NCBI GenBank assembly: GCA_017881265.1
Contig: JADGRA010000057.1
Coordinates: forward strand, 1 to 36,719
Direction: 5' to 3'
From: Myxococcaceae bacterium
Lineage (GTDB): Bacteria > Myxococcota > Myxococcia > Myxococcales > Myxococcaceae
Length of the DNA: 36,719 nt
Below, one piece after another: positions 1 to 8,396 of this stretch. Position numbers and translations under genes: made by a program. How positions within the stretch are numbered: the first letter of the stretch is position 1; each line of letters opens with the position of its first letter. The notes beneath the pieces are model-generated. The model saw nothing but the letters and a program-made list of their open reading frames with translations. It was not told where the DNA came from and did not search any database.

Positions 1-2441
1 CCGCCCGTGGCGAGCTGGCTCACCACCGAGATTTGTCGCTCCCGGTTCTCGTGCTCAATGAGGCTGGGGCCGTCCTGGACGGAAACCTGGGCCACATCCG
101 ACAGCCGGTGCGTGCCGGCGGGGGTGAAGAGCTCGATGTCGGCGATGCGCTCCGGCGAGCTGCGGTCCTGCTCCCGGAGTCGGACGCGGATGTCGGTCTC
201 GTCCTTGCCCTGCCGGAGCTTGGCGGCCACCTCGCCGTTGAGGGCCAGGCGCAGCTGTTGCCCCAGGGGCCCGGCCTGCAGCCCCAGGTCGGTGGCGCGG
301 GTGCGGTCCACCGCCACCTGAAGCTCGGGCTTCGGCGGGTTGGCCTGCACCTTCACGTCGGCGGTCCCTGGCAATGATTTCAGCGTCCTGGCGACGAAGT
401 CGCCCATCTCGGCCAGGCGCTGCATGTCCGGGCCGGTGAGGATGACGATGATGGGCGGGTAGTCCCCCAGCCCTTCGAGGGTCGGCGGGTCGCCGACGGT
501 GGAACGGGTCGCCGGCAAGGCCGCCAGCAGCCGGCGTGCCTCGTCCTTGAGCGCGAGAATGCCCCGACGGCGCTCGCGCTTGGGAAGCAGCAGCACGCGC
601 AACCGGGCCTTGTTGACCTCGCCCTGGGGCCCGACCACCGCGTAAATGTCGGTGACTTCCTTCACCGTGCGCAGGGCCCGCTCGGCCTCGGCCGTCCGCT
701 GCAGGGTGAGGGCGAGGCTGGACTGGTCGGGGAGTTCCAGGTTGACGATGAATTGGCTGCGGTCCTCCACCGCGAGGAACTCCGAGCCGAGAAAGACGCT
801 GGAGGCGAGCAGCGACAGCACCAGCAGGGCCACCGCGCCGGCGGCGGTGAGCGCCTTGTGGGCCAGCACCCAGGCGAGCGTCCGGGTGTAGGCGCGTTCG
901 GCGGCCTCGAAGCCCGCCCGGAGCCGGCGCACCAGGGCGCTGTCGGCCTGCGCCTCGCCGGGCCGGCGCGCCCGCACCAGGCGGGCCGACAGCATCGGGT
1001 CGAGGGTGAAGGAGATGAACAGGGAGATGAGCACCGCCGCGCTGATGGTGATGCCGAACTGGCGAAAGAATTTCCCGACGATGCCTGACATGAAGGCCAC
1101 CGGGACGAAGACCGCGACCAGCGTGAGGGTGGTGGCGAGCACTGCCAGGCCCACGTCCTTGGTGCCCTGGGAGGCTGCCTGCCTCGGCTCCTCGCCGCGT
1201 TCCAGACGGTGGGTGATGGCCTCACGCACCACCACCGCGTCGTCAATCAAAAGCCCGATGGCCAGCGAAAGGGCGAGCAGCGTCATCTGGTTGAGCGTGA
1301 AGCCCAGCACGTACATGACGAAGAAGGTGCCCACCACCGAGGTGGGGAGCGCCAGCGAGGAGATGAAGGTGCCGCGCGGGTCGAGCAGGAAGACGAGGAT
1401 GATGAGCACCGCCATCAGCCCGCCGAAGATGATGGCCACCCACACCTCGTGGGCGTTCTCGCGGATGAGCTCCGACTGGTCGATGAGCAGCGTCGTGGAA
1501 AACCCATGCCCCAGCTCTGGCGTCAGCCGGGCGAGCTGGCGCTTGGCCTGGTCGGACACCTCGACCGTGTTGGCGCCGGGCTGCTTCACCACCTCGAAGA
1601 TGATGGCGTCCTTGCCGTTGAGGCGAGCGACGGTGCGCCGCTCTGCGACGCCGTCGGTGACCCGGGCCACCTCCGAGAGGCGCACCTGGGTGCCGCTCTT
1701 GCCCACCACCAGGGGCAGCTGGCGCAGCTGCTCCACGTCGGTGAATTCTCCGAGCGACCGCACGGCCAGCTCGGTGGGACCGAGCTGCAGATGGCCCGCG
1801 GGGACATTCATGTTTTCCCGGGCAATCCGCTCGGCCACCTCGAGCGGGGAGATGCCGGCCGCCCGGGCTCGCTCGAGGTCCAGGTCGACCGCAACTTCCC
1901 GCACGTCCCCGCCGGTGACGCTGACCTGGGCGACGCCCTGCAGCTGCTGGAGCGAGGGCTGGACCCGGTCCTCCACCAGCTTGCGCAGGGCCTGGCTCGG
2001 CAAATCGCCGCTGACGGCGTAGGTGAGGACGGGCTGGGCCGACAGGTCCACCCGGCTTACGGTGGGAATGTCCGCGTCCTTCGGCAGAAGCGACACCACC
2101 CCGGACACCTTCTCGCGCACCTCCTGGGTGGCGCGGTCAATGTTCTCCGCGAGGTTGAAGGTCACCACCACCTGGCCGGCGTTCTCCCGGCTGAAGCTGT
2201 GGATTTTGTCGACGCCGCTGATGCCGGCGATGGCGTCCTCGATGGGCTTCACCACCTGGGTTTCCACCTCGCCCGGACCGGCACCCTTGTAGACGCCCGT
2301 CACCACCACCACCGGGAGGGAGACGTCCGGGTAGAGGTCCGTCCCCAGCCGCTGCAGCCCCATCAGCCCGAGCACCAACAGGCCGAGGGCCATCATCCCG
2401 GTGAAGACGGGCCGCCCGATGGCCACGTCGCTGAGCGACAT
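1..2441 (-). CDS. RND efflux permease, HAE1/AcrB type (partial, 3' end off window)
   Basis: This is the inner-membrane proton-driven pump subunit of a tripartite efflux system. The frame is open from an ATG at 2441 to the left edge, giving 813 codons of an expected 1,000-1,050; the C-terminus lies outside the window. The start MSLSDVAIGRPVFTGMMALG is the typical cytoplasmic helix plus TM1, followed by the porter domain (TDLYPDVSLPVV, VVKPIEDAIAGI). TM4 carries the conserved Asp pair D400/D401 (GLLIDDAVVVREA) that relays protons in AcrB-type pumps, and VFVPVAFMSGIVGKFFRQFG matches the following family segment. Only 3 bases separate it from the stop of the upstream membrane-fusion gene, so the two are probably translated together. 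Substrate is unknown. Identification as an RND pump is secure; a role in drug efflux is inferred from family and context. Confidence 0.95.
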   Translation of the reverse strand, partial: MSLSDVAIGRPVFTGMMALGLLVLGLMGLQRLGTDLYPDVSLPVVVVTGVYKGAGPGEVETQVVKPIEDAIAGISGVDKIHSFSRENAGQVVVTFNLAENIDRATQEVREKVSGVVSLLPKDADIPTVSRVDLSAQPVLTYAVSGDLPSQALRKLVEDRVQPSLQQLQGVAQVSVTGGDVREVAVDLDLERARAAGISPLEVAERIARENMNVPAGHLQLGPTELAVRSLGEFTDVEQLRQLPLVVGKSGTQVRLSEVARVTDGVAERRTVARLNGKDAIIFEVVKQPGANTVEVSDQAKRQLARLTPELGHGFSTTLLIDQSELIRENAHEVWVAIIFGGLMAVLIILVFLLDPRGTFISSLALPTSVVGTFFVMYVLGFTLNQMTLLALSLAIGLLIDDAVVVREAITHRLERGEEPRQAASQGTKDVGLAVLATTLTLVAVFVPVAFMSGIVGKFFRQFGITISAAVLISLFISFTLDPMLSARLVRARRPGEAQADSALVRRLRAGFEAAERAYTRTLAWVLAHKALTAAGAVALLVLSLLASSVFLGSEFLAVEDRSQFIVNLELPDQSSLALTLQRTAEAERALRTVKEVTDIYAVVGPQGEVNKARLRVLLLPKRERRRGILALKDEARRLLAALPATRSTVGDPPTLEGLGDYPPIIVILTGPDMQRLAEMGDFVARTLKSLPGTADVKVQANPPKPELQVAVDRTRATDLGLQAGPLGQQLRLALNGEVAAKLRQGKDETDIRVRLREQDRSSPERIADIELFTPAGTHRLSDVAQVSVQDGPSLIEHENRERQISVVSQLATG

Positions 2442-2444
2442 GGG

Positions 2445-3569
2445 CTAGTGGCCCCTGGTGGTGCCGGCGACGGGCGGCGTGGAAGTGGCCTGCACGTGGG
2501 CCCCCTCGACGAGGTCCACCGAGGGCGAATCCACCACCTGGGTGAGGGGTCGCTCGGCCCGCACCACCACCGACGTAGGGCCGCGGTCGAGCACCTGCAC
2601 CGGCACCCGGGCCACGACGCCGTCCGCGTCGACGACGAAGACGTGGTCTCCACCCGCGGAGGCCAGCGCCGTGGCTGGCAGCTGGGTGGCGGCCTGCGCT
2701 GCCCCGAGGCTGAGCTCCGCCCGCACCAGGGTGTGGGCGGTGAAGCGGCTGTCGGCGTTGGGCACCTGCAGCTCCACCGGGACGCGGCGCGTGGCACCGT
2801 CCGCCGACGGAAGGATGACCCACACCGTCGCCTCGTCGGTGCTGGCGGCCGAGCTGACCGCGGACACGTGGACGCGCGTCCCCGGGGCGAGGGCAGCGCG
2901 TGCCGTCTCCGCGACGGTGAGGTGCAGGGTGAGCGGGTCGAGCTGCTCGAGGGTGAAGAGGGGGGTGGTGAGGCTGGAGACGATGGCGCCGGGCTGGTCC
3001 GGCGCCTCCACCACCACACCAGCGAAGGGCGCCCGGAGGCTGTGGCGTGCGCGCCGCGCCCGTAACTCGGCCACCTGGGCACGCGCCAGGGCGACCTGCG
3101 CTTCGGCGTTGCGGGCGTTGGAGGTGACGGCCTGTCCCTGCTGCTCCGAGACGGCGCCCCCGGCCTTCAGCTTCTCGGTGCGCTGGGCCACATCGCGGGC
3201 GGTCTCGGCCTGGGAGTGGGCCCCCTGAAGCGCTGCGTCGGCCTGCTGCAGCTGCGCGTCGACCAGGTCGGTGGCGAGCTCGGCGAGGAGGTCCCCCTCC
3301 TGCACGCGCTGGCCCTTGTGTGCCACCACCCGGGCCAGCCGGCCCGTCACCTCGAAGCCCAGCTGGACGCGCTTGGAGGGTTCCAGCGTCCCCGTCACCT
3401 CGTCGCGCGGCGACATCGTCACCGGCTGGGCCACGCACAGCTGCACCTGCGCCAGGGGCGCCGGCCGGGGCGCCTCCCTCCGGTGCTGCGTCTTCAGCGA
3501 CAAGAGCACCAGGACGAGGAGTCCCACGGTGCCGCCCACGCCGAGGCCCCACGCCAGGGTGGGCTTCAT
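2445..3569 (-). CDS. RND periplasmic adaptor (membrane-fusion protein, HlyD/AcrA family)
   Basis: This 374-residue adaptor should link the RND pump encoded just downstream to an outer-membrane channel. An N-terminal membrane anchor (about residues 6-24, GLGVGGTVGLLVLVLLSL) is followed by a biotinyl-lipoyl-like half-motif (GFEVTGRLARVVAHKGQRVQ), a coiled-coil hairpin rich in Ala, Gln and Arg (about residues 95-170), and the second lipoyl half (LRAPFAGVVVEA) with beta-barrel segments. The ATG at 3569 is chosen because its first three bases overlap the TGA of the upstream tetR gene (ATGA), a classic coupling arrangement; longer upstream readings run through tetR in another frame. No outer-membrane factor gene is seen in this operon within the window. 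Confidence 0.93.
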   Translation of the reverse strand: MKPTLAWGLGVGGTVGLLVLVLLSLKTQHRREAPRPAPLAQVQLCVAQPVTMSPRDEVTGTLEPSKRVQLGFEVTGRLARVVAHKGQRVQEGDLLAELATDLVDAQLQQADAALQGAHSQAETARDVAQRTEKLKAGGAVSEQQGQAVTSNARNAEAQVALARAQVAELRARRARHSLRAPFAGVVVEAPDQPGAIVSSLTTPLFTLEQLDPLTLHLTVAETARAALAPGTRVHVSAVSSAASTDEATVWVILPSADGATRRVPVELQVPNADSRFTAHTLVRAELSLGAAQAATQLPATALASAGGDHVFVVDADGVVARVPVQVLDRGPTSVVVRAERPLTQVVDSPSVDLVEGAHVQATSTPPVAGTTRGH

Positions 3570-4330
3570 GGCGTCCTCCGCCGCTTCGCCGGCCGGCGGG
3601 GGGCGGCCGTGCGGCCCCCGACGGGCCGTCCGCAGCGGGTGGGGGCGCCCCTGCGGGCGTGGGCCAGGCCGGGCGCGCCGCGGGACGCCAGGGCTCCGCC
3701 GTGGATGAGGCGCTGCAGCGTGCTGGCCCAGGCCTCGAGGTCGGGCCGCTCCGCCAGGCGGGAGAGGCGCTTGCCCACGAGGAAGTAGGCCCCCACCGCG
3801 AGCTCGGCGAAGAGCTCCGCCTCCACGTCTCCGCGGCCCGCGCCGCTGCGCTGCATGGCCTGGAATTCGGCCCGTGCCCGGGCGACCTCCTCCTCGAGGA
3901 ACGTCCACACCAGGCCCTCGAAGGCCGTGCCGGCGCAGCCGCGGATGAGCACGTCCAGGGTGTCGCGGTGCTCCCACATCATCTGCAGCGCCTGCTGGTC
4001 GAACTCCGTCTCCAGCGCCAGGTAGCGCCGGTAGCGGGGCGTGCGCAGCTCGACGTCCCGGGCCGTCAGGCGCCCGCGCTCGGCCCCCACCTCCTCCAGC
4101 CCCACCGTGCGCGCGCTGTGCAGCGCCCGCATGGCGGAGGCCAGCGCCTGCACCACCTCGTCGAAGAGGGCTTCCTTGGAGGCGAAGTGCAGGTAGAAAG
4201 CCCCCTTGGAGAGGCCACAGGCGGCGGTGATGTCCTCGATGCGGGCCCCCCGGAGACCCTTCTTGACGAATTCGGCGCGCGCCGCGGCCACCAGCGCGCT
4301 GTGGGCCTTCGGGTCGGCGGGGCGGGACAT
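3566..4330 (-). CDS. TetR/AcrR-family transcriptional regulator
   Basis: This is a 254-residue repressor, first gene of the operon TetR-MFP-RND. The N-terminal helix-turn-helix lies at about residues 28-52 (IEDITAACGLSKGAFYLHF, then SKEALFDEVV), the standard TetR signature. The C-terminal ligand domain is divergent, with a basic, Arg/Pro-rich tail. The ATG at 4330 (MSRPADPKAHSALV) fits the usual distance to the helix-turn-helix. No Shine-Dalgarno precedes it, and a good sigma-70-like promoter ends 10 bases upstream, so the message may be nearly leaderless. The stop overlaps the next start (ATGA). It probably represses its own operon through the dyad lying inside that promoter; this is inferred from position. 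Confidence 0.93.
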   Translation of the reverse strand: MSRPADPKAHSALVAAARAEFVKKGLRGARIEDITAACGLSKGAFYLHFASKEALFDEVVQALASAMRALHSARTVGLEEVGAERGRLTARDVELRTPRYRRYLALETEFDQQALQMMWEHRDTLDVLIRGCAGTAFEGLVWTFLEEEVARARAEFQAMQRSGAGRGDVEAELFAELAVGAYFLVGKRLSRLAERPDLEAWASTLQRLIHGGALASRGAPGLAHARRGAPTRCGRPVGGRTAAPRRPAKRRRTP

Positions 4331-4340
4331 GACAACGCCG

Positions 4341-4369
4341 TTACTAAACCGTCGGTCAGAAATTGGCAA
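4341..4369 (-). promoter_or_regulatory. Sigma-70-like promoter of the tetR-MFP-RND operon
   Basis: Read on the minus strand, TTGCCA and TAGTAA are separated by exactly 17 bases. The -10 box ends 10 bases before the TetR start codon, which predicts a transcript leader of only a few bases. It lies in the 41-base gap between tetR and the divergent glycosyltransferase gene. Box match and spacing are seen directly; activity is inferred. Confidence 0.55.
4344..4359. promoter_or_regulatory. Candidate TetR operator
   Basis: A short dyad with perfect core ACCG-T-CGGT and near-symmetric flanks (CTAA on the left, CAG on the right) sits between the -35 and -10 boxes of the tetR promoter. This is where an autoregulating TetR protein would block RNA polymerase. 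The regulator itself makes this assignment likely, but the dyad is short. Confidence 0.45.
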
Positions 4370-4371
4370 GA

Positions 4372-5859
4372 ATGGCTGAACGGCCGGTCAACAACCCGCA
4401 GGGCGGTGCGGTCCGGGACCTTCCCGGCTGGGGCTGGGCGCTGCTGGCCGTCGGGGTGGCGCGGGCGTGCCTGCTGCCGGTCTTCGAATTGGTGCCGCAG
4501 GAGGCCTACTACGCCTACTACGCCGGCCATCCGGCGCTGTCCTACTTCGACCATCCGCCGCTTCTGGCCTGGTCGCTGGCCGCGGCCTTCGGCCTCTTCG
4601 GCCACCATGCCCTCGTCCTGCGCGCGGTGCCTTTCCTCTTCACCCTCCTCAGCCAAGCCGGCTTCCTGCTGCTGGCTCGGCGCCTGGTGCCGGGCGGGGT
4701 GGGCCGGGCGGTCCTGCTGTTCTGCACCACCGGCGCAGTGACGCTGCTGTCGCTGGTGGCGCTTCCCGACGCGCCGCTGGTGTGCGCCTGGACACTGGCG
4801 CTTCTGACACTTTCGGCCGCCCTCTTCGACGGCTCGCGGTGGGCGTGGCTGCTCTCCGGCGTCTTCATGGGGCTCGCCTTCGACGCCAAGTACACCGGGG
4901 CGGCGCTGTGGCTCGGGCTGGTGCTGTTTCTTCTGGCCTCGCCTTCTCACCGGCGTCTGTGGCGCACGCCCTGGCCCTACCTCGCGCTCGGGGTGGCGCA
5001 GCTGGTGGCCCTGCCCGTGTACGTCTGGAATGCCCAGCACGGCTGGGCGTCCTTCCTCTTCCAGACGGCCGGCCGGGCCCAGTCGGCGTCGGGCTTCGGC
5101 CTGCGCCACCTGCTCGGCCTCACCGGCACGCAGGCGGTGCTTCTGCTGCCCCCCCTCTTCCTCGCCCTGGTGGCCACACTGGCCCGGGGCCTAAAGGCGC
5201 TGCGCCGCCGTGGCCTCTCGCCCGAGGAACTCTTCCTCGCTGCCTTCTGCCTGCCGGTGCTGCTGGCCGGGGCGCTGCTCAGCACCGTCGTGCTGGTGAA
5301 GCCGAACTGGCTACTGCCGGCGTACGTGGCTGGGGTGCTGTGGGTGGCAAGGCACAGCGGCCAGCGGCTGGTGCGCTGGAACGTCCTGGTCAGTGCGGGC
5401 TTCCACGCCCTCTTCCTGGTGGAGCTGCTGTTCTACCCGGTGGTGTTGCGCACCGACGACACCTGGGTGGGCTGGACGTCCCTCGCTAGCCAGGTGCAGG
5501 CGCGCGTCCGCCCGGGCGAATTCGTCTTCTCCGCGGATGACTACAAGACGACGGCGGAGCTTCTCTTCTACTCGGACCTCGAGGTGTACGGACGCAACGT
5601 CCTCGGCGAGCGTGCCCTGCAGTTTGACTATGGGGGACCGGACCCGCGTGGACTTGTGGGCCGGGATGCCCTTTTCGTCGACTCGGCGCCCAACGACCCG
5701 GAGGGACGGGAGGGGCCCGGGGCGCCGCCTCCGCGGCTACGCCAGGCCTTCCAGACGGTGCAGGCCGAGCCGTGGCTGCGCATCACCCTGCACGGCCGGC
5801 CGGTGCGTGCCTTCCGGGTGTGGCGCTGCCTCGGCTACCTGGGCCCGCCCGAGCGGTGA
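4372..5859 (+). CDS. Glycosyltransferase family 39 (PMT/ArnT-like) integral membrane protein
   Basis: This 495-residue polytopic protein resembles the PMT_2/ArnT-like GT39 family, which transfers a sugar from a polyprenyl-phosphate donor on the periplasmic side. The first periplasmic loop has the family pattern PQEAYYAYYAGHPALSYFDH followed by PPLLAW, where an acidic residue next to the first membrane helix is thought to be catalytic. About ten hydrophobic helices follow, and then a soluble C-terminal part (SADDYKTTAELLFYSDLEVY) seen in bacterial homologues. The ATG at 4372 is preferred to an in-frame TTG nine bases earlier. It diverges from tetR with a 41-base gap, so its promoter must lie in or near the tetR start. 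Its 3' end overlaps the next, convergent gene by 25 bases. The acceptor (lipid A, protein or other glycan) cannot be told. Confidence 0.85.
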   Translation: MAERPVNNPQGGAVRDLPGWGWALLAVGVARACLLPVFELVPQEAYYAYYAGHPALSYFDHPPLLAWSLAAAFGLFGHHALVLRAVPFLFTLLSQAGFLLLARRLVPGGVGRAVLLFCTTGAVTLLSLVALPDAPLVCAWTLALLTLSAALFDGSRWAWLLSGVFMGLAFDAKYTGAALWLGLVLFLLASPSHRRLWRTPWPYLALGVAQLVALPVYVWNAQHGWASFLFQTAGRAQSASGFGLRHLLGLTGTQAVLLLPPLFLALVATLARGLKALRRRGLSPEELFLAAFCLPVLLAGALLSTVVLVKPNWLLPAYVAGVLWVARHSGQRLVRWNVLVSAGFHALFLVELLFYPVVLRTDDTWVGWTSLASQVQARVRPGEFVFSADDYKTTAELLFYSDLEVYGRNVLGERALQFDYGGPDPRGLVGRDALFVDSAPNDPEGREGPGAPPPRLRQAFQTVQAEPWLRITLHGRPVRAFRVWRCLGYLGPPER

Positions 5860-6314
5860 GGCGGCGGCTGGCCGGGGGACACCGCCGGCCAGGGCGCGGG
5901 CTCGGCGTCCTCGGGGTTACTTTCATCGACGCCGTGGGCGAATTCCGTGTGCCCGCTCGTCTCCAGGAAGGGGCCGCCTTCCTCCTCCGGGCGCTCGCTC
6001 TCGTAGTGCTCCTCCGGGTCCTCCCCGCTGGTGGCGCTGAGGACGAAGCTTTCCCCGAGTTCCTCGGCCAACTCATCGGTGGCGTGGCGCGCGTCGAGGA
6101 AGAAGGCCTGCGTTTGCTCCGGTCGGCCGGGATGCTTCTGGCGGAGACCGACCTCGGGCGCCGTCCTCGGCTTCCGCGTCTTTATCCTCGTCTTCTTCTT
6201 CGGCCCCGCCGCGGCCGCCGGCCGCGGGGCGGCGCGCATCTTCGGGACGGCAGACTTGCTCACCTTGCGTGCGGGGACGCTCTTGCGCGGGTGCGCCTTT
6301 CGTTTGGTGGCCAT
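5835..6314 (-). CDS. Hypothetical charged protein, basic N-terminus and acidic C-terminus
   Basis: This protein of 159 residues is not assigned to a named family. The first 55 residues are strongly basic and low-complexity (MATKRKAHPRKSVPARKVSK, then a stretch of Ala/Pro and KKKTRIKTRKPR). The second half is acidic and ordered-looking (TDELAEELGESFVLSATSGE, then EDPEEHYESERPEEEGGPF and ETSGHTEFAHGVDESNPEDA). The start MATKRK at 6314 is preferred to an in-frame ATG 18 bases upstream because the leader would otherwise be odd. It converges on the glycosyltransferase gene and overlaps its last 25 bases, and diverges from the hybrid kinase gene. The polarity suggests nucleic-acid or polyanion contact by the N-terminal tail, but that is speculation. 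Confidence 0.7.
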   Translation of the reverse strand: MATKRKAHPRKSVPARKVSKSAVPKMRAAPRPAAAAGPKKKTRIKTRKPRTAPEVGLRQKHPGRPEQTQAFFLDARHATDELAEELGESFVLSATSGEDPEEHYESERPEEEGGPFLETSGHTEFAHGVDESNPEDAEPAPWPAVSPGQPPPHRSGGPR

Positions 6315-6467
6315 GGCAACTGTCTCCTTCACCCCGGGCCGGGGGAGGGGAGTCTAGGCGACAACCGGGGTGAGGTGCCCACAGCATCACTCCTGTGGGT
6401 ACATGCGGCGCCCGGCATTCCCTCGCCTTCGGCCGACGTCTTCGTGTCTGATGACGGGCCGGACGTG

Positions 6468-8396
6468 ATGGGCGAACGCGAGCTGCTGCGGGCGGGAACA
6501 CGGGACGTGTTGCGTGTGCTTCTCGTCGAGGATTCCGAGGCGGACGCCGCCCTCATCGTCCACGCGCTTTCCGCGGAGGGTCGCCTCATCCGCCCCGAGC
6601 GCGTGGACACGCCGGAGGGCTTCTCGGGGGCGCTGCGCGGCAATACGCCGTGGGACGTCATCGTCTCAGACCACCGGATGCCGAGGTTCTCGGCCGTCGA
6701 GGCGCTCAGGATTCTGCAGAGCACGGGACGTGACATCCCGTTCTTGATTGTGAGCGGCGCCATCGCCGAGCACGACGCCGTCGCGGCGATGAAGGCCGGG
6801 GCAAACGACTACTTGATGAAGGACAACCTGGCCCGCCTGGGGCCGGCCGTGGAGCGCGAATGCGGGGAGGCCGCGCAACGCGCGGGCCGTCGCCGCGCGG
6901 ACTCGGCGCTGCGGCGTAGCGAGGCCGAGCTCCGGGCGGTGATGGCGCACGTGCCGGATGGGTTGCTCACCGTGTCGCCGGCCGGGGCGCTGGTCTCGAT
7001 GAACGCCGCGGCGGAGCGGATTTTCGGCGTGCGCGCCGAGGAGGTGCTGGGGCGACCGGCGGAGGACTTCCTGCCACCGGGCTTTGCCTCCTCGGTCGGG
7101 CAGGGGTCCCTCGAGTGCGAAGCGCGCCGGGCGGACGGTTCCTTGCTTCAGCTGGAGGTGTCGGTGGCCGAGGTCCCCGACAACGACCCGAGCTTGGTGG
7201 TGACGGTGCGGGACGTCACGGACCGCCGCCGCCTCGAAGCCGAGGTGCAACGCACTCAGAAGATGGACACCGTCGGCATGCTGGCCGGCGGTGTGGCGCA
7301 CGACTTCAACAACGTCCTCACCGGCATCCAGAGTGCCGCCGCGATGGCTCGCCTAGAGCTTCCGAGGGAGCACGCCGCCGAGGGCGACCTGGCCGAAATC
7401 GAGCGGCAGTGCCAGCGCGCCGCGGCCCTGGTGCGCCAGCTGCTCGCCTTCGCGCGAAAGCAGCCGCTCGCCCGACGCACCCTCAGCGTCAACGAGGTGG
7501 TGCTCGACGTGGAGAGCCTGCTGCGAAGGGTCATTGGCGAGCACGTCCGCTTCGCGGTGGAGCTGCAGCCGGACGTGTGGAGCATCAGCGGCGACAGCGC
7601 GCAGCTGGAGCAGGTGCTGATGAACCTGTGCATCAACGCCCGCGACGCGATGCCCGAGGGCGGCCGCCTCACCGTGCGCACCGGGAACCTCACTGCCGGT
7701 TCGGAGCTCGCCGCGCGGGCCCGCAGCGTCCCCGGCAAGCGCTACGTGATGCTCTCCGTGCAGGACAGCGGCACCGGCATCCATCCGAGGACGCTGGAGC
7801 GCATTTTCGAGCCTTTCTTCACCACCAAGGCGCCCGGGCGCGGGACCGGCCTCGGCCTGGCCGTGGTGCACGGCATCGTCCGGCAGCACGATGGGATTAT
7901 CGACGTGGACAGCGCCCCCGGCTCGGGCAGCACCTTCTCCGTCCTGCTGCCGGCGGTGGAGGCCGACGCCGTCGCCGTGCCGGCGCTCAGCGGCGTCGCC
8001 ACCCAGCCCGGCTCCGGCACCCTGCTGGTGGTGGAGGACGACGCCAGCGTCCGGCTGGGCATGGTGCGGATGCTGGAGCACGCTGGCTACCGCGTCCTCG
8101 CCGCGGCGGACGGCGAGGCGGCGCTGGGAATCCTCGAGCAGGGGCAGGTGGATTTGGTGCTGCTGGACGCGGTGCTGCCTGGCCTGTCCGCACTGGACAC
8201 CTACCGCGGCGTGCTGAGCCGACGGCCGGGCACCCCGGTGCTGCTGGTGAGCGGCTACAGCGAGGCGATGCTCGACGCCACGCTGCGCCGCGAGCTCGCC
8301 GGGCAATTCCTGCAGAAGCCCTTCAGCCTCGAGGGGCTGGCAGGGCGCGTGCGCGTCATGCTGGCCCCGGTGGGGGCGCGGGTGGGTTCGGGCTAG
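6468..8396 (+). CDS. Hybrid sensor histidine kinase/response regulator (REC-PAS-HisKA-HATPase-REC)
   Basis: This cytoplasmic kinase of 642 residues has no transmembrane segment. The order is: receiver domain 1, about 14-130, with phosphoacceptor D68 in SDHRMP; PAS sensor domain, about 150-255; HisKA with H-box histidine H278 (GGVAHDFNNVLTGI); HATPase with N-box around N386-N390 (NLCINARDAMPEGG), G-box DSGTGI and FFTTKAPGRGTGLGLAVVHG; and receiver domain 2, about 517-632, with D567 (LVLLDAVLP) and conserved K617 (LQKPF). A receiver at both ends suggests that it takes input from another kinase as well as self-phosphorylating. The ATG at 6468 begins just before the first receiver and is the best start seen; the ribosome site is weak. 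No output domain is present and no dedicated partner is adjacent, so it is an orphan here. Confidence 0.92.
   Translation: MGERELLRAGTRDVLRVLLVEDSEADAALIVHALSAEGRLIRPERVDTPEGFSGALRGNTPWDVIVSDHRMPRFSAVEALRILQSTGRDIPFLIVSGAIAEHDAVAAMKAGANDYLMKDNLARLGPAVERECGEAAQRAGRRRADSALRRSEAELRAVMAHVPDGLLTVSPAGALVSMNAAAERIFGVRAEEVLGRPAEDFLPPGFASSVGQGSLECEARRADGSLLQLEVSVAEVPDNDPSLVVTVRDVTDRRRLEAEVQRTQKMDTVGMLAGGVAHDFNNVLTGIQSAAAMARLELPREHAAEGDLAEIERQCQRAAALVRQLLAFARKQPLARRTLSVNEVVLDVESLLRRVIGEHVRFAVELQPDVWSISGDSAQLEQVLMNLCINARDAMPEGGRLTVRTGNLTAGSELAARARSVPGKRYVMLSVQDSGTGIHPRTLERIFEPFFTTKAPGRGTGLGLAVVHGIVRQHDGIIDVDSAPGSGSTFSVLLPAVEADAVAVPALSGVATQPGSGTLLVVEDDASVRLGMVRMLEHAGYRVLAAADGEAALGILEQGQVDLVLLDAVLPGLSALDTYRGVLSRRPGTPVLLVSGYSEAMLDATLRRELAGQFLQKPFSLEGLAGRVRVMLAPVGARVGSG

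Noticed and set aside
1209-3065. Long plus-strand open frame of 618 codons opposite the RND and MFP genes
   Set aside because: It is antisense to two clear families. Its product is His/Gly/Arg/Glu-rich with no domain, as expected from shadow frames in high-GC DNA.
2137-3552. Minus-strand frame of 471 codons over the MFP/RND junction
   Set aside because: It is in another frame from the two recognised genes; composition is Arg/Gly/Pro-rich and no family is seen.
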